A stretch of 64,000 bases of DNA from Paenibacillus sp. FSL R5-0517. GTDB lineage: Bacteria; Bacillota; Bacilli; Paenibacillales; Paenibacillaceae. A program made the position numbers and the translations under genes. A model generated the notes under the pieces. That model was not told where the DNA came from. It was given only the letters and a program-made list of their open reading frames with translations, and ran no database searches. Shown here in pieces: positions 59,628 through 64,000 of the stretch (position 1 is its first letter; each line of letters starts with the position of its first letter). Location of the stretch: the NCBI RefSeq assembly GCF_037974355.1, contig NZ_CP150235.1, positions 1,798,001 through 1,862,000 on the forward strand, given 5' to 3'.

Positions 59628-60629
59628 ATGCAACTTAGAAGAGTGAGGATTGCGGGAACAGGGAAGTACCTGCCTGAACAGGAAGTTACCGATGAGGAAC
59701 TGGATCGCCGCTTGGGCGTGCCTGCAGGCTGGGTTAGCAAAGCCACAGGTGTAGGTGTACGCCATTATGCTTCGGGTGAAGAGACTTCCTCCTTCATGGG
59801 CGCGCGGGCTGCTGAAGCTGCACTTGCGGATGCAGGATTACAATTCAGTGATATCGACTGCCTGGTGTGTACCAGTGGCACGAAGGAACAACCGTTGCCT
59901 AGTACGGCGGTGTTTATCCAGCAGGCCATGGGGCAGCAAGATTCGGGCGTACCCGCCTTTGATATGGATGCAACCTGCCTGAGTTTCCTGAACGGACTGG
60001 ATGTGATCTCCTATATGGTAGATGCCGGACGTTACCAGCGAGTACTGCTCGTAGCCACCGAGATTGCCTCAGCGGGACTAAATTGGTCGGATAAAGAGAG
60101 TGCGGCCCTGTTCGGAGATGGAGCAGCCGCCGTTATTATTGAGCGTTCGCCTGAAGGGTCATCCTCACAGATTGTACATGCTTCCCTTCAAACCTACAGC
60201 CGAGGTGCTCGCTTCTCGGAGATAGCAGGTGGCGGTACACGGCAGCATGCTTCGAATTATAATGCAGATCAGCCTGAGCCTTACCTATTTCATATGGATG
60301 GACAGGCCATCTTCCGCATGGCTTCCAGACTTTTACCCGGATTCATGGGTGGTATGTTGCAGGCGACCGGGAATCGGATGGAGGATTTCCAATTGGTGAT
60401 TCCCCATCAGGGGAGTGCCATGGCGATGAGACTGATCCGCAAAAAGCTAGGCATTGCTGAAGATCGGTTTATGGACATCACACGAAATCACGGCAATACA
60501 ATTGCGGCATCGATCCCGATGGGTCTGCATGAAGCGATTAGACAACAGCGGATTCAGCGGGGAGATCGGGTGCTGATGATTGGCACGGCTGCCGGATTAT
60601 CATTGGGAGGACTCATTTTTGACTACTAG
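59628..60629 (+). CDS. 3-oxoacyl-ACP synthase III / OleA-like condensing enzyme
   Basis: This 333-residue thiolase-fold enzyme has the KASIII triad: C117 in DMDATCLSFLNG, H260 in VIPHQGS, and N290 in RNHGNTIAAS. It would join two acyl units (acyl-CoA/ACP with a second acyl chain) to a beta-keto product. The linked OleD-like reductase and adenylating enzyme suggest an OleA-type or fatty-acid-derived biosynthetic step, not housekeeping FabH, since no fab genes are near. The start is ATG 59628; AGAGG and GGGGA precede it. Copy B of the repeat is its leader. The next gene overlaps its end. Confidence 0.85.
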   Translation: MQLRRVRIAGTGKYLPEQEVTDEELDRRLGVPAGWVSKATGVGVRHYASGEETSSFMGARAAEAALADAGLQFSDIDCLVCTSGTKEQPLPSTAVFIQQAMGQQDSGVPAFDMDATCLSFLNGLDVISYMVDAGRYQRVLLVATEIASAGLNWSDKESAALFGDGAAAVIIERSPEGSSSQIVHASLQTYSRGARFSEIAGGGTRQHASNYNADQPEPYLFHMDGQAIFRMASRLLPGFMGGMLQATGNRMEDFQLVIPHQGSAMAMRLIRKKLGIAEDRFMDITRNHGNTIAASIPMGLHEAIRQQRIQRGDRVLMIGTAAGLSLGGLIFDY

Positions 60630-61911
60630 ATCTGGGGAAACCGGACATCGTACAGCTGCTTCTCTTCGTGTGCTGCTTACAGGCGGAAGGGCTCCCGTGA
60701 CGCTCGATCTGGCACGTATGCTTCATCGTGCAGGCCATCGGGTCTATGTTGCGGAGAGTGCCGTACGGCATCTGACCAGATCATCCCGTGCAGTGGAACA
60801 GTACGCTGTGGTTCCATCGCCGCGTCATGACACACGTACTTATCTGGCGGAACTGGAACGGTTGGTACAGGATTGGCAGATTGACCTGCTGATCCCCATG
60901 TGTGAAGAAGTCTTCTATGTTGCTCAAGGGGCAGACAGACTGCGTGCATATTGCCGTGTTCTGGTTACAACCATGGAGCAATTACATGAGCTGCACCATA
61001 AATATGATTTTATCCAGCTTGCAGGGTCACTCGGTCTTCCCGTTCCCGATACGCGCGTGATCAACAATCAGCAGGAATGGATGGAAGTTCATTCTGTTCT
61101 GGGAGAATCAGGAGATTGGGTGTGGAAACCGGTGTATTCCCGCTTCGCAGCCAAAGTTCGCATGCCAGCACGTTTGATCGATGAGGGTACGGCCGGGACT
61201 GAGCAAGAAGGACACACAAGCAAAAAGAAGCATCGACATTTACGTAACGATCCTCCGGAAGAAAGGGAATTATCCTCTGCTTCGCCTTGGGTTGCACAGG
61301 CCTTCATTCCGGGTCAGGTGTTGTGTACATACAGTATAGCCCACGAAGGACAACTGGTTGCGCACGCCACCTACGATAGCCGCTACCGCACAGGAAGCGT
61401 GGGGGCCAGTGTATTTTTTGAACAGGTGGAACATGAGGGTGCCCTTGCGTGGGTAAGACAATTCGTTGAAGGAACGGGGTTTAGCGGACAGATTGGGTTT
61501 GATTTTATAGTGGTTCAGGATGGGCAACTGTATGCAATTGAGTGTAATCCGAGGGCAACGAGCGGGATTCATCTGTTTCACCCCGGAGATGACTTGGTGC
61601 GTGCACTGACTGAACCGGAGACGTTGGTCAAAGAAGGAAAATGGATCACGCCTGCAAAGGGTAGCAAAGCCATGCTCATGCTTCCCATGCTGGGAAGCGG
61701 AGTACAGCAGATCTTCGGCAAAGGAAAGTTCCGGGCATGGGCAGCTGCCTGGCGTGGAGCCAGGGATGTGGTTTATTTAAGGCAGGATATTCAGCCTTTC
61801 TTTGAACAATTCGCGGTGGTGCTGGTCGCCTGGCGTCTGGCAAGATCACAGAAAATCTCACTGACTGAAGCTTTGACTCACGACATAGAATGGAACGGTG
61901 AACAACAATGA
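60619..61911 (+). CDS. ATP-grasp domain ligase
   Basis: This 430-residue protein begins with a Rossmann-like pre-ATP-grasp domain (LRVLLTGGRAPVTLDLARML). An ATP-grasp core follows: KPVYSRF near residue 155, WVAQAFIPGQVLC, and the metal-binding IGFDFIVVQDGQLYAIECNPRAT. It would form an amide, ester or thioester through an acyl phosphate. TTG 60619 is chosen because GGGAGG is eight bases upstream, inside the KASIII gene; it overlaps that gene's stop by 11 bases. A 20-residue charged insert (TEQEGHTSKKKHRHLRNDP) interrupts the core. The substrate pair is unknown. Confidence 0.83.
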   Translation: MTTRSGETGHRTAASLRVLLTGGRAPVTLDLARMLHRAGHRVYVAESAVRHLTRSSRAVEQYAVVPSPRHDTRTYLAELERLVQDWQIDLLIPMCEEVFYVAQGADRLRAYCRVLVTTMEQLHELHHKYDFIQLAGSLGLPVPDTRVINNQQEWMEVHSVLGESGDWVWKPVYSRFAAKVRMPARLIDEGTAGTEQEGHTSKKKHRHLRNDPPEERELSSASPWVAQAFIPGQVLCTYSIAHEGQLVAHATYDSRYRTGSVGASVFFEQVEHEGALAWVRQFVEGTGFSGQIGFDFIVVQDGQLYAIECNPRATSGIHLFHPGDDLVRALTEPETLVKEGKWITPAKGSKAMLMLPMLGSGVQQIFGKGKFRAWAAAWRGARDVVYLRQDIQPFFEQFAVVLVAWRLARSQKISLTEALTHDIEWNGEQQ

Positions 61912-62903
61912 AGAGAGCATTGGTTACAGGAGCTACGGGATGTCTGGGCAGGCACCTCGCGATACGGCTTGCAAAAGAGGGATGGGACGTCACAGGCATG
62001 GGCCGACAGTCCAAGGTTGGTGCAGAACTTGAGTCGGCAGGAATCCGATTCCTGAATGGAGATATACGGGATGAGGCGGCAGTAAATGAAGCGTGTACGG
62101 GGCAGGATGTGGTCTTTCACTGTGCGGCGCTATCATCACCATGGGGGAAGTATAGGGACTTTTATGGAAGTAATGTGGAAGGAACACAGAAACTCATGGA
62201 TGGCTGCCTGAAAAATGATGTACAGCGATTCATACATGTCTCGACTCCAAGTGTATATTTCAACTACATACCACGATTTAACGTACATGAAAATGACCCG
62301 TTGCCATCCAAACCAGCGAATCATTACGCAGCCACGAAGCTTCTCGCTGAACAGGTCGTAATGGAAGGGAATAGAAAGGGACTTCCGTCGGTCATGATTC
62401 GACCGCGAGCGATCTTTGGTCCGTATGACCAGACGTTGTTTCCCCGAATTGTCGCGGCCAATGCGAAATCCGGCGTGCCCATGATCGGTGGCGGACAGGC
62501 TTTAATTGATCTGACCTGTGTGGATAATGTGGTGGACGCCCTGTTATTGTGCCGTGATGCACCGGACGAAGCGCTCGGCAGAGCGTACAATATCTCCAAT
62601 GGCGATCCGAGGGCGTTTAATGAGTTGGTGAGCAGCTTGTTTGGCATGCTGGACATGCCTCTGCGTCGTCGAAACATTCCTTATCAGGCAGCTTATGGCG
62701 TTGCAGCATTGCTCGAGCGTGTTCATGGCTTTATTCCTGCGCTGGGTGAACCTGTGTTGACAAGGTATACCGTTGGCTCCTTATCCATCCCGCAGACATT
62801 GGATATTACGGATGCACGGGAGCGATTGGGATACGTCCCTCGGGTGTCTATTGAAGAAGGTTTAGAACAATTTGCAGATTGGTGGAGGGCTGAATCATGC
62901 TGA
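61908..62903 (+). CDS. NAD(P)-dependent reductase, OleD/3-beta-HSD-like extended SDR
   Basis: This 331-residue extended SDR has the nucleotide loop TGATGCLG at residues 7-14, FHCAALSSPWGKYRDFYGSN at about 70-89, serine 112, and Y140-x3-K144. The 'A-x-x-x-x-WG.Y.D......N..GT' block is typical of OleD, which reduces the beta-ketoacid made by OleA. A beta-keto to beta-hydroxy reduction after the KASIII step is therefore the natural guess. It starts by an ATGA overlap with the ATP-grasp gene and overlaps the next gene by seven bases. Confidence 0.87.
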   Translation: MKRALVTGATGCLGRHLAIRLAKEGWDVTGMGRQSKVGAELESAGIRFLNGDIRDEAAVNEACTGQDVVFHCAALSSPWGKYRDFYGSNVEGTQKLMDGCLKNDVQRFIHVSTPSVYFNYIPRFNVHENDPLPSKPANHYAATKLLAEQVVMEGNRKGLPSVMIRPRAIFGPYDQTLFPRIVAANAKSGVPMIGGGQALIDLTCVDNVVDALLLCRDAPDEALGRAYNISNGDPRAFNELVSSLFGMLDMPLRRRNIPYQAAYGVAALLERVHGFIPALGEPVLTRYTVGSLSIPQTLDITDARERLGYVPRVSIEEGLEQFADWWRAESC

Positions 62904-63757
62904 CAACAACTCCGGTAGAACTATATCTGGGTGCGGCAGGTTACTGTACACATCCAGAATTTCTGACGTTGCGGGGTGGTGGGTTGAAGCCGGTGCCTTT
63001 CCCGGCAGGTTTTGCCTGCATCATTCACCCTGTACATGGACCAATCCTGCTGGATACGGGATATAGCTCCCGCTTTTTCAAGGAAACGGCTCATCTGCCC
63101 AATGCACTGTATCGTCATATTACACCGGTTGTCTATCGTGAAGAGGATAGTGCCGTTCATTTTTTGGCTGGGCTTGGGCTGAAAGCTTCGGATATCCGGT
63201 ATATTATCCTCTCCCATTTTCATGGCGATCACATCGCAGGTGTACGAGATTTCCCGGAGGCACAATTCATCTATCTGCCAAGGGCTTATGATGCGGTGCG
63301 CTCACTCGGTCCGATTGCGGCTGTGAAGGCAGGTTATCTGTCTGGATTGTTGCCTGAAGATTTTGTAGCCAGATCCTTGCCTGTTACGCGTCAGCCGGAG
63401 CGGTGGACAAGAGCGGGAGAATCGTTCCCTTATGATGAGGTTTACGATATCTTCGGCGATGGCAGTCTGCTGGGGGTGGAGGTATCCGGTCATGCGGAAG
63501 GCATGATGGGACTTCTGTTGCGTACAGAAGAACATGATTATTTCCTGTGCGCGGATGCCGTGTGGTCGAGTCGGGCTTTTCGTGAACAGCGCAGGCCTCA
63601 TGCGCTCGCGGGTATCATTATGTCTGATCGACAGGAATACCACCGTAACTTTGACAAGTTGGTTCAGCTGCATCAGCAGTTTCCCGACATTCGGATTGTG
63701 CCGAGTCACTGCCGAGAGGTGCTGGACGCTTGGGGCACAGGAGGGCTGAAACGATGA
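62897..63757 (+). CDS. Metallo-beta-lactamase-fold hydrolase
   Basis: This 286-residue MBL-fold enzyme has the HxHxDH signature SHFHGDH with ligands H107, H109, D111 and H112. A further VSGHAEGMMG supplies the next histidine, DYFLCADAVW a bridging aspartate, and VPSHCRE the final histidine. The layout is of the lactonase/AttM-like branch. In this operon it could cleave a lactone or thioester. The start overlaps the reductase gene, and its stop overlaps the next start (ATGA), so translation is coupled. Confidence 0.87.
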   Translation: MLTTTPVELYLGAAGYCTHPEFLTLRGGGLKPVPFPAGFACIIHPVHGPILLDTGYSSRFFKETAHLPNALYRHITPVVYREEDSAVHFLAGLGLKASDIRYIILSHFHGDHIAGVRDFPEAQFIYLPRAYDAVRSLGPIAAVKAGYLSGLLPEDFVARSLPVTRQPERWTRAGESFPYDEVYDIFGDGSLLGVEVSGHAEGMMGLLLRTEEHDYFLCADAVWSSRAFREQRRPHALAGIIMSDRQEYHRNFDKLVQLHQQFPDIRIVPSHCREVLDAWGTGGLKR

Positions 63758-64000
63758 GCAATACCCTTCGTATTGTAGTACATTATGCGCTTGCACGCGG
63801 GTTGCGAACATGGAAAACGCGAGAACAACTGGAGCGCTGGCAAGAGCGCCGGATTATTCGACATGTCCATCAGATCCGCGCCCGCTCTCCGTTTTACCGA
63901 AAGTGGTGGGGTGGCGTGGACGCATCCAACTGGAGAAGCTTTCCGATGATTGACAAATCAATCATGATGGAGAACTTTGATACACTGAATACGGTAGGCA
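63754..64000 (+). CDS. Adenylate-forming (F390 synthetase/PaaK-related) enzyme, 5' part
   Basis: The first 82 residues are present; the window ends before the AMP-binding motifs. The start MSNTLRIVVHYALARGLRTW, then RARSPFYRKWW and FPMIDKSIMMENFDTLNT, matches the N-terminus of proteins annotated as F390 synthetase-related, which belong with PaaK-type CoA ligases. If complete, it would activate a carboxylate as an acyl-adenylate, the role OleC plays in olefin and beta-lactone pathways. It is joined by ATGA to the MBL gene. Confidence 0.7.
   Translation, partial: MSNTLRIVVHYALARGLRTWKTREQLERWQERRIIRHVHQIRARSPFYRKWWGGVDASNWRSFPMIDKSIMMENFDTLNTVG

Overview
The window looks like chromosomal DNA of a Paenibacillus-type, endospore-forming Firmicute. 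The signs are strong Shine-Dalgarno sequences with frequent GTG/TTG starts, an S-layer-homology surface protein, Spo0M, YdbS/YdbT, a BceRS-BceAB-type module, a YfiT-type bacillithiol transferase, and a large ATPase-less sugar-importer operon carrying DUF5696, NHL/TPR and YIP1 proteins. The genus is inferred from gene content, not from a database match. I saw no rRNA, tRNA, CRISPR array, insertion sequence or prophage.

Layout. 1-8.8 kb: a broken HIT gene and small housekeeping or hypothetical genes (HExxH protein, Zn-dependent phospholipase C family, lipoprotein, GNAT, YdbS/YdbT, two HAD phosphatases, Nudix, YHYH peptide, DUF3298 protein). 8.9-18.3 kb: a glycosyltransferase, DMP19 protein, Spo0M, cupin, an AAC(6')-like acetyltransferase, YfiT, further GNATs, VOC protein, methyltransferase and SDR. 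18.3-22.8 kb: a two-component system plus ABC transporter of the Bce type, with a probable operator between the two halves. 23-30.4 kb: pgsA, a giant MalT-like LuxR regulator, an SLH/leucine-rich-repeat surface protein, two GNATs, a small inverted-repeat element and a secreted protein. 30.5-33 kb: rtcB and a DUF4272 gene. 33.1-47.6 kb: a divergent LacI regulator and a nine-gene carbohydrate operon with two solute-binding proteins, two permease pairs, and three envelope proteins including a DUF5696 protein that may be a hydrolase. 47.7-59.2 kb: SunI-like protein, DUF1349 protein, TetR-regulated MFS exporter, DeoR regulator facing a metallophosphoesterase, EamA transporter, nucleotidyltransferase, YdcF, a BlaI/M56 pair and an SDR39 oxidoreductase. 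59.6-64 kb: the start of a tightly overlapping operon (KASIII/OleA-like, ATP-grasp, OleD-like reductase, MBL hydrolase, adenylate-forming enzyme cut by the window end). It looks like a small biosynthetic cluster.

Non-coding structure is informative. A ~190-bp element that can fold end to end occurs at 10.24 kb and 59.36 kb, and its left end recurs at 31.76 kb. Each time it sits in the same orientation immediately upstream of a gene. A second, 168-bp element with 14-bp terminal inverted repeats lies at 29.66 kb, and its left end is apparently fused into the 3' end of the GNAT gene at 3.5 kb. Matching operator-like motifs accompany the BceR-, TetR-, DeoR-, BlaI- and LacI-type regulators.

The strongest candidates for undescribed biology are the OleA/ATP-grasp/OleD/MBL operon at the right end, the DUF5696/NHL/YIP1 importer locus, and the ~190-bp gene-leading repeat.
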